6,844 bases of DNA from Pseudomonadota bacterium (GTDB lineage Bacteria; Pseudomonadota; Alphaproteobacteria; Rhizobiales; Hyphomicrobiaceae). The stretch is taken from contig JAKAML010000069.1 of assembly GCA_021812845.1 (NCBI GenBank), positions 1 through 6,844 on the forward strand, given 5' to 3'. The position numbers and the translations under genes are program-made. Positions 1-5,724 of the stretch are shown piece by piece; within the stretch, counting starts at the first letter, position 1, and each line of letters opens with the position of its first letter. The notes beneath the pieces were generated by a model. It saw only the letters and a list, made by a program, of their open reading frames with translations, was not told the origin of the DNA and made no database searches.

Positions 1-247
1 CGCCGAGCTTCCGCGCCAGGCGCCGTGCGATCTCCGCCTCGATGCCCTTGACCACGCCTCGATCGGTCCACGAGAAGGGCCTGTTGTCCTCGTAGACGAC
101 GACGCGCAGCAGGTTGCTGGCCTTGACCTCGTCCAGCGGCCGGGCAGCACCGGGTCCGGCCGACAAAAGACAGGCGGCGGCGATGATCGCCGCCGCCCGT
201 CCGGATCGGTACTTGCGCGCACGTCCGAGGAGTGCGCGCACGATCAC
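1..247 (-). CDS. PQQ-dehydrogenase-associated periplasmic substrate-binding-like protein (XoxJ/MxaJ-like), 3' end cut by window edge
   Basis: Only the first 82 codons are present; the gene runs off the left edge. The start is GTG at 247-245, whose bases overlap the TGA stop of the upstream cytochrome gene (GTGA), which indicates translational coupling. The N-terminus has arginine/lysine-rich residues 4-18, a hydrophobic alanine-rich segment at about 19-35 and a plausible signal-peptidase site near residue 35, so the protein is probably periplasmic. After it, LRVVVYEDNRPFSW (47-60) followed by G-I-E-A-E-I-A-R-R-L (68-77) matches the opening strand and first helix of family-3 solute-binding proteins. 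Known context: proteins of this fold (MxaJ, XoxJ, and quinoprotein dehydrogenase-associated substrate-binding proteins) are encoded beside PQQ alcohol dehydrogenases and their cytochromes. Inference: the position directly after a PedF/XoxG-type cytochrome makes a XoxJ-like accessory role likelier than ordinary solute uptake. With most of the protein missing, a true ABC transporter binding protein cannot be excluded. Confidence 0.72.
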   Translation of the reverse strand, partial: MIVRALLGRARKYRSGRAAAIIAAACLLSAGPGAARPLDEVKASNLLRVVVYEDNRPFSWTDRGVVKGIEAEIARRLARKLG

Positions 248-684
248 CCCTCGTGCCGCGATTCGAGGTAGCTGCGGATCGCCCACATGGCCTCCTGGCT
301 CATGATGCCGTCGAACGCCGGCATCTTGGTGACGCCGTTGATCGTCGCGCCCTTGCGCACGCGCTCCATGAACCAGTCGTCGCCGGTCTTGCCCTTCTCG
401 AGGAAGCGGAGGTCCGGCGCCAGTCCGCCCGAGATCGCCTCGAGGCCGTGGCAGCGCGCGCAGTTCTGATTGTAGCCCGACGCGCCGATTTTAACCGCCG
501 CGGCGTTGTCGCGGTAGGGGTTCTCCTGTGCCCAGCCCTCCTTGATCGGCTCGAGGCCGGTGATGTCGACCGGCTGCGGGGTCACATCACCGTGAGCACG
601 AACCTCGGCGGTCACGGCGGCGAGGGCGCCGACGGTCGCAACGGCGGCGGCGATCATGGCGGCGGATCGGCGGATAGGGGTCAT
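244..684 (-). CDS. pedF: cytochrome c-550, PedF/ExaB (XoxG-like) family
   Basis: This is a small periplasmic monohaem c-type cytochrome, the expected electron acceptor of a PQQ-dependent alcohol dehydrogenase. The protein is 146 aa. A signal peptide covers residues 1-30, with cleavage likely after VRA, giving a mature start HGDVTPQ that is characteristic of the PedF family. The haem motif C75-A-R-C78-H79 sits in YNQNCARCHGLEAISGG, and the distal axial ligand is probably M121 in KMPAF. The C-terminal SQEAMWAIRSYLESRHE is also family-typical. The ATG at 684-682 has a GGAG Shine-Dalgarno at 698-695, about 10 nt away. The gene is first in a leftward operon with the substrate-binding-like gene and is divergent from the propeller operon. 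A 16-bp element shared with that operon lies 77 nt upstream. Known: in pseudomonads ExaB/PedF accepts electrons from quinoprotein ethanol dehydrogenase; in methylotrophs the XoxG cytochrome does so for XoxF. Which enzyme is the partner here cannot be seen, because no dehydrogenase gene is in the window. Confidence 0.88.
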   Translation of the reverse strand: MTPIRRSAAMIAAAVATVGALAAVTAEVRAHGDVTPQPVDITGLEPIKEGWAQENPYRDNAAAVKIGASGYNQNCARCHGLEAISGGLAPDLRFLEKGKTGDDWFMERVRKGATINGVTKMPAFDGIMSQEAMWAIRSYLESRHEG

Positions 685-761
685 TCCTGTCGAGCTCCGG
701 TGTTTCCCAATCTTGGATTTTTCGTTGCGCGAACACTAGAAGCGACAGCGCGGTCGCTGGA

Positions 762-777
762 ATTGCCAATTGGTACA
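762..777 (-). promoter_or_regulatory. candidate operator, copy 1 (upstream of pedF operon)
   Basis: Read on the minus strand this is TGTACCAATTGGCAAT. It matches the plus-strand copy at 883-898 at 15 of 16 positions. It contains the palindromic core CCAATTGG and lies 77 nt upstream of the cytochrome ATG, pointing toward that gene. A GTGTGT tract adjoins the 5' side in both copies. Such an AT-leaning conserved block in a GC-rich intergenic region suggests a regulator-binding site. The regulator is unknown; LuxR-type or two-component activators control PQQ alcohol dehydrogenase genes in other bacteria. Confidence 0.5.
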
Positions 778-882
778 CACATCTCTCGGCGCGACGGTCG
801 CCATGCGGGCCGGTTGGAACAGCAGGGCCGGACGTCCCGATCGGGGCCGCTGCGGACGCCGCCGGCGCGACGTGTGTTACTT

Positions 883-898
883 TGTACCAATTGACAAT
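883..898 (+). promoter_or_regulatory. candidate operator, copy 2 (upstream of propeller operon)
   Basis: The sequence TGTACCAATTGACAAT matches copy 1 (762-777) in opposite orientation with one mismatch, and again points toward its own gene. It ends 59 nt before the chosen propeller start and 47 nt before the alternative ATG at 946. It contains a perfect TTGACA at 891-896 that could serve as a -35 hexamer. However, no convincing -10 sequence follows at 16-18 bp, so an activator site overlapping or replacing the -35 is more plausible than a plain housekeeping promoter. Confidence 0.5.
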
Positions 899-957
899 GG
901 GGGCCGCGGGCGATTGGGGCTAACCATGGGTCTCGTTCATCGAGGATGACACCGCTG

Positions 958-1968
958 ATGCGCTTCGCGATCCGCGACACACTGGCCCCGACGATGCTCG
1001 CCGTCGTCCTGGCGCTCGTTGAGACGCCGGCGGTCTCGCGTCCGGCGGCGGCACACGAGGTCTACGTCTCCAACGAAAAGGACAACACGGTCTCGGTGAT
1101 CGACAGCACGACGCTCGAGGTGGTGCGCACGATCAAGGTCGGCAAGCGCCCGCGCGGCATCACCTTTTCGCCGGACCACAGGCTCTTCTTCGTCTGCGCC
1201 AGCGACGACAATGCGGTGCAGGTCTACGACGCGGCGACCGACGCCAAGCTCCACGACCTGCCGTCGGGCGTCGATCCCGAGCAGTTCGCCGTGTCGCCCG
1301 ACGGCAAGCGGCTCTACATCGCCAACGAGGACGATGCGATCACGACCGTGGTCGACATCGCGTCGCGGCAGGTGCTGCATCAGGTGCCGGTCGGGGTCGA
1401 GCCCGAGGGGATCGCCGTCTCGCCGGACAATCGGCTGGCGGTCGCGACCTCGGAGACGACCAACATGGCGCACATCATCGATACGGCGACGTTCGAGGTG
1501 GTGGCGAACATCCTCGTCGACCAGCGGCCGCGGCACGCCGAGTTCACGCCGGACGGGCGCAAGCTTTGGGTCTCGACCGAGATCGGCGGCAACGTCGCGG
1601 TGATCGACGTCGGGAGCCGCGAGATCGAGGCCCAGATCTCGTTCAAGATCGCGGGCGTGCAGTCCGACACCATCCAGCCGGTGGGGTTCAAGTTCACGCG
1701 CGACGGAACGCGCGCGTTCGTGGCACTCGGCCCGTCGAACCGGGTCGCGGTGGTCGACGTGGCGACGCGCGAGGTCGTGAAATACATCGTCGTCGGCCAG
1801 CGCGTATGGCATCTCGCGTTCACGCCCGATGAGGATCTCCTGTTCACGACCAACGGCGTTTCGAACGACGTGACGGCCATCGACGTGAAAGCGCTGAAAC
1901 CGGTCAAGACCATCAAGGTCGGACGCTATCCGTGGGGCGTGGCGGTGCGGCCGCGACCAGGACCGTGA
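958..1968 (+). CDS. PQQ-dependent catabolism-associated beta-propeller protein (YVTN repeats)
   Basis: This is a 336-aa periplasmic seven-bladed propeller. An N-terminal signal peptide is followed by a probable cut after PAAA (residues 29-32). Seven repeats each end in a V/I-x-x-D strand, at about residues 35-49, 77-91, 119-133, 160-175, 203-217, 253-267 and 295-309. Typical spacer motifs are VGKRPRGITFSPD, VGVEPEGIAVSPD, GRKLWVSTEIGG, VGQRVWHLAFTPD and VGRYPWGVAV. The run SETTNMAHIID and the IQPVGFKF region mark it as the PQQ-associated subfamily rather than a generic YVTN protein. Start choice: the only Shine-Dalgarno-like sequence, GAGG at 942-945, touches an earlier in-frame ATG at 946 but lies 12 nt before ATG 958, so 958 is preferred; starting at 946 would add four residues. 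It is first in an operon with the C-x3-C-W protein. The family's phylogenetic link to PQQ alcohol dehydrogenases is established, but the ligand and mechanism are not known. A scaffold or cofactor/metal-handling role is only speculation. Confidence 0.9.
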   Translation: MRFAIRDTLAPTMLAVVLALVETPAVSRPAAAHEVYVSNEKDNTVSVIDSTTLEVVRTIKVGKRPRGITFSPDHRLFFVCASDDNAVQVYDAATDAKLHDLPSGVDPEQFAVSPDGKRLYIANEDDAITTVVDIASRQVLHQVPVGVEPEGIAVSPDNRLAVATSETTNMAHIIDTATFEVVANILVDQRPRHAEFTPDGRKLWVSTEIGGNVAVIDVGSREIEAQISFKIAGVQSDTIQPVGFKFTRDGTRAFVALGPSNRVAVVDVATREVVKYIVVGQRVWHLAFTPDEDLLFTTNGVSNDVTAIDVKALKPVKTIKVGRYPWGVAVRPRPGP

Positions 1969-2570
1969 CCGGGGCGGTCAGGCGTCGGCTGCCGCGGCTC
2001 GCAGCGGTCGCGGCCACCGTCGCGGTCGGCGCCGCGCTCGTCGCCTCTCCGCCGTCCGCGAAGGCCGACGACGCCGCGGCCTTCGATCCCGTGACCGGCT
2101 ACCGCATCGCGCGCTACCGGGCGCCCGTGCACGAGCCCCCGCCCGGCGCGACGCGCGTCACGATCGACGGGCTCGATGCGCTGGTCGCGAGCGACGGCGC
2201 GCGGCTCGTCGACGTCATGCCGGCCGAAGGCGCGTCCGTCGATCCGGAGACCGGAGCGTGGCGGCTGCTCAAGGCGCGCGACAACATTCCCGGCTCGGTC
2301 TGGCTGCCCGAGGTCGGGCGCGGCACCCTGAGCGCAGAGCTCGAGCGCTATCTGGCACGCGGGCTCGACGAGGTCACGGGCGGCGACCGCTCGCGGCCGC
2401 TCGTCGTCTATTGCCAGTCCGATTGCTGGATGGCGTGGAACGCCCTGAGGCGCGCCGCCGCGCTCGGCTATCGGCGCCTCTACTGGTACGCCGAGGGTGT
2501 CGACGGCTGGCGCGACCACGACCGCCCGTTCGCGCCGGCCGTGCCGGTGCCGATGCGCCCCGGCGACTGA
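1965..2570 (+). CDS. PQQ-dependent catabolism-associated CXXCW-motif (rhodanese-like) protein
   Basis: The protein is 201 aa from a GTG at 1965-1967 that overlaps the propeller's TGA stop (GTGA). AGGA at 1959-1962 lies just before it. An in-frame GTG at 1932 would add 11 residues buried in the upstream gene and is less likely. The signal peptide is MTGAVRRR plus an alanine/valine core, cut probably after SAKA (residue 34), so the protein is periplasmic. The mature part is a rhodanese-like domain: RLVDVMPAEG at about 80-89, NIPGSVWLPEVG at about 107-118, then VVYCQSDCWMAWN with C150, C154 and W155, and the closing YWYAEGVDGW at 173-182. C150 falls where the catalytic cysteine of sulfurtransferases lies, but the usual glycine/arginine-rich active loop is replaced by the C-x3-C-W motif. 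Redox or cofactor binding has been suggested for this family on the basis of that motif, but no reaction is proven. Pairing with the propeller gene is the family's usual context. Transferred sulfur or thiol chemistry is an alternative role. Confidence 0.88.
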   Translation: MTGAVRRRLPRLAAVAATVAVGAALVASPPSAKADDAAAFDPVTGYRIARYRAPVHEPPPGATRVTIDGLDALVASDGARLVDVMPAEGASVDPETGAWRLLKARDNIPGSVWLPEVGRGTLSAELERYLARGLDEVTGGDRSRPLVVYCQSDCWMAWNALRRAAALGYRRLYWYAEGVDGWRDHDRPFAPAVPVPMRPGD

Positions 2571-2590
2571 TCCCCTGGGACGGCCGGCGA

Positions 2591-3463
2591 TCAGGTCTCG
2601 GCGAGCACGCCCCTCAGATAGCGTCCGTAGTCGTTCTTGGCGTAGCGCTCGGCGATCAGCCGCTCGAGGTCGGCCGCGGTGATGAAGCCCTGCCGGAAGG
2701 CGATCTCCTCGGGCGAGGCGATCTTCGAGCCCTGCCGCTTCTCGATCGTGGCGACGTAGGTCGCCGCGTCGAGCAGGCTGTCGGGGGTGCCGGTGTCGAA
2801 CCACGCGAAGCCGCGACCCATGCGGCGCACGGCGAGCCGGCCGCGCTCGAGATAGGCGTTGTTGACCGCTGTGATCTCGAGTTCGCCGCGCGGCGAAGGC
2901 TCGAGCGACCTCGCGATCTCGACGACGTCGTTGTCGTAGACGTAGAGCCCGATCACGGCCCAGTTCGATTTCGGCGCCGCGGGCTTCTCCTCGATCGACG
3001 TCGCGCGGCCCGCCGCGTCGAAGGCGACGACGCCGTAGCGCTCGGGGTCGGCGACCTGGTGGGCGAACACGGTCGCGCCCGGTCGCGGCCGGAACGCCTC
3101 CGTCAGCAGCTCGGACAATCCGTGGCCGTAGAAGATGTTGTCGCCGAGCACCATGGCGCAGGGATCCTTGCCGATGAAGCGCGCGCCGATGACGAAGGCC
3201 TGCGCCAGCCCCTCGGGGCGCGGCTGGGCGGCGTAGGAAAAGCTCATGCCCCACTGGCGGCCGTCGCCGAGCAGCGCCTCGAAGCCGGGCAGGTCGCGCG
3301 GCGTCGAGATCACGAGCACCTCCCGCACTCCGCCGAGCATCAGCACGGACAGCGGGTAGTAGATCAGCGGCTTGTCGTAGACCGGCAGGATCTGCTTGGA
3401 GACGGTCAGCGTCATCGGATAGAGCCGGGTGCCGCTGCCGCCGGCGAGGATGATGGCCTTCAT
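2591..3463 (-). CDS. rfbA: glucose-1-phosphate thymidylyltransferase (RmlA)
   Basis: This cytoplasmic enzyme makes dTDP-glucose from glucose 1-phosphate and dTTP, the first step of dTDP-L-rhamnose synthesis. The protein is 290 aa, the normal size for the short RmlA class. Motifs are the nucleotide-binding [11 protein letters not shown] (6-16), [11 protein letters not shown] (22-32), PEGLAQAF (83-90), LGDNIFYG (106-113) with D108, EEKP (158-161), ELEITAVN (194-201) and [13 protein letters not shown] (221-233) with D223. D108 and D223 correspond to the family's Mg-binding aspartates. The ATG at 3463-3461 overlaps the rfbD stop (ATGA). A good GGAG Shine-Dalgarno at 3474-3471, 7 nt upstream, fixes the start inside the end of rfbD. 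It is last in the rfbB-rfbD-rfbA operon and ends 20 bp from the stop of the convergent C-x3-C-W gene. All expected motifs are intact. Confidence 0.97.
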   Translation of the reverse strand: MKAIILAGGSGTRLYPMTLTVSKQILPVYDKPLIYYPLSVLMLGGVREVLVISTPRDLPGFEALLGDGRQWGMSFSYAAQPRPEGLAQAFVIGARFIGKDPCAMVLGDNIFYGHGLSELLTEAFRPRPGATVFAHQVADPERYGVVAFDAAGRATSIEEKPAAPKSNWAVIGLYVYDNDVVEIARSLEPSPRGELEITAVNNAYLERGRLAVRRMGRGFAWFDTGTPDSLLDAATYVATIEKRQGSKIASPEEIAFRQGFITAADLERLIAERYAKNDYGRYLRGVLAET

Positions 3464-4404
3464 GTCAGATCTCCGCGGGGCCAGAGGACGCGGCCCTCGG
3501 CCGCACTGGCGTCGACGATGCGCGCCACGGTGCGATCGACGCCCGCCTGCCACGGCGGCAGAGAGATGCCGAAGGCGCCGGCGATCTTCGACGTGTCGAG
3601 GCGCGAGTTGGCCGGCCGCCGCGCCGCCGTCGGATAGGCATCGGTCGGGATCGCCTCGAGGCGCGGCGTCTTGATCCCTGCCGCGGCGGCGCGCTCGAAG
3701 ATCCGGGCCGCGAAGCCGTGCCAAGTCGTCTCGCCGCCGGCCGTGAGGTGGTAGGTGCCCCACAGGCCGTCCGTCTCGCGGCCGGCGAGCCTTGCGGCTA
3801 TCGAGAGGATGGCGCCGGCGAGATCGTCGGCCGAGGTCGGGGCGCCGTGCTGGTCGCCGACGACGCGCACCTCGTCGCGCTCCGCACCGAGCCGCAGCAT
3901 GGTGCGCAGGAAGTTCCGACCCTCGGCGTCGTAGACCCAGGACGTGCGCAGGATCACATGGTGCGGCGTGCCGGCGCGGACGGCGTCCTCGCCCGCCGCC
4001 TTGCTGGCGCCGTAGACGCTGATGGGGCACAGGGCGTCGTCCTCGGCGTAGGGCACGGCCTTGGTGCCGTCGAAGACGTAGTCGGTCGAGACGTGGATCA
4101 GCGGCGCGCGGGCGGCGGCGCACATCACCGCGAGCCGCGCCGGCCCCTCCGCATTGGTGCGGAAGGCCGCCTCGGGCTCGCTCTCGGCCCTGTCGACGGC
4201 GGTGTAGGCGGCGGCGTTGACGACGACCGCCGGCTGCACCGCGTAGAGGAAGCTCGCGAGGCTGTGGTGATCGGTGATGTCGACGTCGGGGCGGCCGCGG
4301 GCGATGATCGCGCCGCCGCCGCCGGATGCGGCAGCCTCGCGGGCGGCGAGGGCGCGGGCCACCTGACCCGTTCCGCCGATCACGGCGATGCGTGCGTGTG
4401 TCAT
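3460..4404 (-). CDS. rfbD: dTDP-4-dehydrorhamnose reductase (RmlD)
   Basis: This NAD(P)H-dependent reductase catalyses the last step, giving dTDP-L-rhamnose. The protein is 314 aa, slightly longer than the roughly 300 aa usual for the family. It is an extended short-chain dehydrogenase: nucleotide-binding GGTGQVA (10-16), [10 protein letters not shown] (62-71), STDYVFDG (106-113), catalytic Y131-x3-K135 in [24 protein letters not shown] (185-196) and RPANSRLD (263-270), the substrate-side motif conserved in RmlD. The first glycine motif reads GGTGQVA, close to the G-x-x-G-Q-L/V form of the family. The ATG at 4404-4402 has GGAG 4 nt upstream (4412-4409). The gene follows rfbB after 40 bp, which hold a stem-loop, and its TGA overlaps the rfbA ATG, so coupled translation is likely. 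Catalytic residues are all present. Confidence 0.96.
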   Translation of the reverse strand: MTHARIAVIGGTGQVARALAAREAAASGGGGAIIARGRPDVDITDHHSLASFLYAVQPAVVVNAAAYTAVDRAESEPEAAFRTNAEGPARLAVMCAAARAPLIHVSTDYVFDGTKAVPYAEDDALCPISVYGASKAAGEDAVRAGTPHHVILRTSWVYDAEGRNFLRTMLRLGAERDEVRVVGDQHGAPTSADDLAGAILSIAARLAGRETDGLWGTYHLTAGGETTWHGFAARIFERAAAAGIKTPRLEAIPTDAYPTAARRPANSRLDTSKIAGAFGISLPPWQAGVDRTVARIVDASAAEGRVLWPRGDLT

Positions 4405-4413
4405 GGCGCTCCG

Positions 4414-4444
4414 GCCCTTCTGGATCGTCGAAGGCGGGAAGGGC
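4414..4444 (-). repeat. intercistronic stem-loop between rfbB and rfbD
   Basis: Perfect 7-bp inverted repeat GCCCTTC (4414-4420) / GAAGGGC (4438-4444) with a 17-nt spacer. It begins at the base next to the rfbB stop and ends two bases before the rfbD Shine-Dalgarno (4412-4409). An alternative shorter stem, CCTTC (4416-4420) / GAAGG (4430-4434), uses the same right arm (as written on the plus strand, the left one), so the two folds exclude each other. There is no U-tract, so simple termination is unlikely. It may stabilise or process the mRNA or tune rfbD translation. Short GC-rich repeats can arise by chance. Confidence 0.4.
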
Positions 4445-5512
4445 TCACGAGGCGCGGCGCTCCAGGAGGCCCAGGCGCTCGCCGGTGTAGCGCCTCTCGC
4501 GCAGCGGCCGCCACCAGCTTTCGTTGACGAGATACCAGACGACCGTCTTGGCGAGGCCGCTGGCGAAGCTCTCCGCCGCCGACCAGCCGAGCTCCCGCTC
4601 GAGCTTCGTCGGATCGATGGCGTAGCGGAAATCGTGGCCGGGCCGGTCGGCGACGAAGCGGATCAGGTCTCGGTAGGAGGCGCCGGCGCCCCTCGGCCGC
4701 AGCACGTCGAGCGTGTCGCAGATGGCGTGGACGACGTCGAGATTGGAGTGCTCGTTGCGGCCGCCGACGAGGTAGCGCGCGCCGGGCTCGCCCTTCAGGC
4801 ACATATCGACCAGGGCCCGCGCGTGGTCCTCGACGTAGAGCCAGTCGCGGACGTTGGTGCCGGAGCCGTAGACCGGCAGCTCGCAGCCCATCAGCGCGTT
4901 GGTGACGACGAGCGGGATCAGCTTCTCGGGGAAGTGATAGGGGCCGTAGTTGTTCGAGCAGTTGGAGAGGACCACCGGCAGGCCGTAGGTGCGGTGCCAG
5001 GCCAGCGCGAGGTGGTCGGATGCGGCCTTGCTGGCGGAATAGGGCGAGCTCGGGTCGTAGGGCGTGTCGGGCCTGAACAGGCCCTCGTCGCCGAGGCTGC
5101 CGAACACCTCGTCGGTCGAGACGTGGACGAAGCGGAAGGCGTCCTTACGCGCCCCGGGCAGCTCCTGCCAGTATGCGCGGGCGGCCTCGAGCAGGACGTA
5201 GGTGCCGGTGATGTTGGTGTCGATGAACGTCTGCGGGCCGGTGATTGACCTGTCGACGTGGGATTCCGCCGCTAGGTGCAGGATCGAGTCCGGCTGTTCG
5301 GCGGCGATCACCCGCGCGACGCCCTCGGCGTTGCAGATGTCGAGCTGGTGGAAGGCGTAGTGCGGGTGGTCCGCGATCGGCGCCAGGGAAGCGAGGTTCG
5401 CGGCATAGGTGAGCTTGTCGACGTTGGCGACCGAAAGGCCCATGTCGCGCACCAGCAGGCGGCAGACGGCGGAGCCGATGAACCCGGCGCCGCCGGTCAC
5501 GAGGATCTTCAT
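4445..5512 (-). CDS. rfbB: dTDP-glucose 4,6-dehydratase (RmlB)
   Basis: This NAD+-bound dehydratase converts dTDP-glucose to dTDP-4-keto-6-deoxyglucose. The protein is 355 aa, close to the roughly 360 aa of characterised RmlB. It is an extended short-chain dehydrogenase: GGAGFIGS (7-14), LDIC (57-60), [12 protein letters not shown] (79-90), the dehydratase signature STDEVFG (132-138) with T133, D134 and E135 as the expected active-site trio, Y158-x3-K162 in [28 protein letters not shown] (184-200) and the substrate-binding [15 protein letters not shown] (220-234). The ATG at 5512-5510 begins the canonical [14 protein letters not shown]; the frame stays open for 35 more codons upstream, but that part resembles nothing in the family. 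No strong Shine-Dalgarno precedes it. It is the first gene of the operon. Its product is also the branch point for other deoxysugars, but the rfbD partner points to rhamnose. Confidence 0.97.
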   Translation of the reverse strand: MKILVTGGAGFIGSAVCRLLVRDMGLSVANVDKLTYAANLASLAPIADHPHYAFHQLDICNAEGVARVIAAEQPDSILHLAAESHVDRSITGPQTFIDTNITGTYVLLEAARAYWQELPGARKDAFRFVHVSTDEVFGSLGDEGLFRPDTPYDPSSPYSASKAASDHLALAWHRTYGLPVVLSNCSNNYGPYHFPEKLIPLVVTNALMGCELPVYGSGTNVRDWLYVEDHARALVDMCLKGEPGARYLVGGRNEHSNLDVVHAICDTLDVLRPRGAGASYRDLIRFVADRPGHDFRYAIDPTKLERELGWSAAESFASGLAKTVVWYLVNESWWRPLRERRYTGERLGLLERRAS

Positions 5513-5563
5513 GGGATGATGTCCAGTCGAGCGGGGCGTGCGGCCGCGTTCGCAGGCCCGCGC

Positions 5564-5578
5564 CGTCCGGCCCGGACG
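5564..5578. repeat. perfect 15-bp palindrome in the rfbB upstream region
   Basis: CGTCCGG-c-CCGGACG is a perfect 7+1+7 inverted repeat, 51-65 bp upstream of the rfbB start. A weaker one, GGCCG (5584-5588) / CGGCC (5594-5598), lies beside it. These could be mRNA leader hairpins or a dimeric repressor site. In DNA of this GC content such repeats occur by chance fairly often, so support is modest. Confidence 0.3.
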
Positions 5579-5673
5579 CGCGCGGCCGTGCGCCGGCCAC
5601 GAGCAGCGTCCCACCAATCCCTTGCGATGCCGTTAAGTTGACGCGGCGTTGACGAGCCCGCGCCGGCGCGTCG

Positions 5674-5712
5674 GGTCCGGCTGCGGACCGGATCGGGCAC
5701 CCGGCGGGGTGC
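5674..5712 (-). terminator. tandem hairpins downstream of the hlyD-like gene, possible terminator
   Basis: Two perfect 6-bp stems with 4-nt loops occur in a row: GCACCC/GGGTGC (5697-5702 / 5707-5712) and GGTCCG/CGGACC (5674-5679 / 5684-5689). The first begins 12 nt past the TAG stop at 5727-5725. The position fits transcript end formation for the secretion gene. Neither hairpin is followed by a U-rich run on the minus strand, so a classic intrinsic terminator is not shown. Confidence 0.35.
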
Positions 5713-5724
5713 GCGCGGCGTCGC

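Larger units (their letters stand above)
5513..5724. other. intergenic region between hlyD-like gene and rfbB
   Basis: This 212-bp gap between two leftward genes probably holds the rfb operon promoter. From left to right on the plus strand it contains the 15-bp palindrome at 5564-5578, a GTTAA followed by two GTTGACG repeats exactly 11 bp apart (5637-5643 and 5648-5654), a self-complementary GCGCCGGCGC at 5660-5669, and two hairpins at 5674-5689 and 5697-5712. No clear -35/-10 pair reading toward rfbB was recognised and no small gene is supported. Confidence 0.5.

Noticed and set aside
741..758. Inverted repeat AGCGAC-N6-GTCGCT between copy 1 and pedF
   Set aside because: Only 6-bp arms and single occurrence. 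It could be a leader hairpin or operator, but nothing distinguishes it from chance.
836..845. Perfect palindrome CCCGATCGGG in the divergent control region
   Set aside because: Short and GC-rich with no second copy seen in the region, so expected by chance at this base composition.
891..919. Sigma-70-type promoter using TTGACA at 891-896
   Set aside because: No acceptable -10 hexamer lies 16-18 bp downstream. The hexamer is better explained as part of the repeated 16-bp element.
937..1812. Long minus-strand open frame (291 codons) opposite the beta-propeller gene
   Set aside because: Low-complexity product rich in R, D, H and V, no recognisable motif, and fully antisense to a clear seven-blade protein. 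It is a GC-rich codon shadow.
2258..3637. Plus-strand open frame of 459 codons across the C-x3-C-W gene and rfbA
   Set aside because: It spans two real genes on opposite strands and its product is an arginine/alanine-rich string without domains. It reflects absence of stops in GC-rich DNA.
3464..4123. Upstream extension of the rfbA frame by about 220 codons, as if an N-terminal fusion
   Set aside because: The extension is out-of-frame rfbD sequence with arginine-rich composition. The canonical RmlA N-terminus starts at 3463 with a good Shine-Dalgarno, so there is no fusion.
5513..5617. 35-codon N-terminal extension of rfbB
   Set aside because: Arginine/glycine-rich, unlike any RmlB leader. 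The family start [14 protein letters not shown] fits the ATG at 5512.
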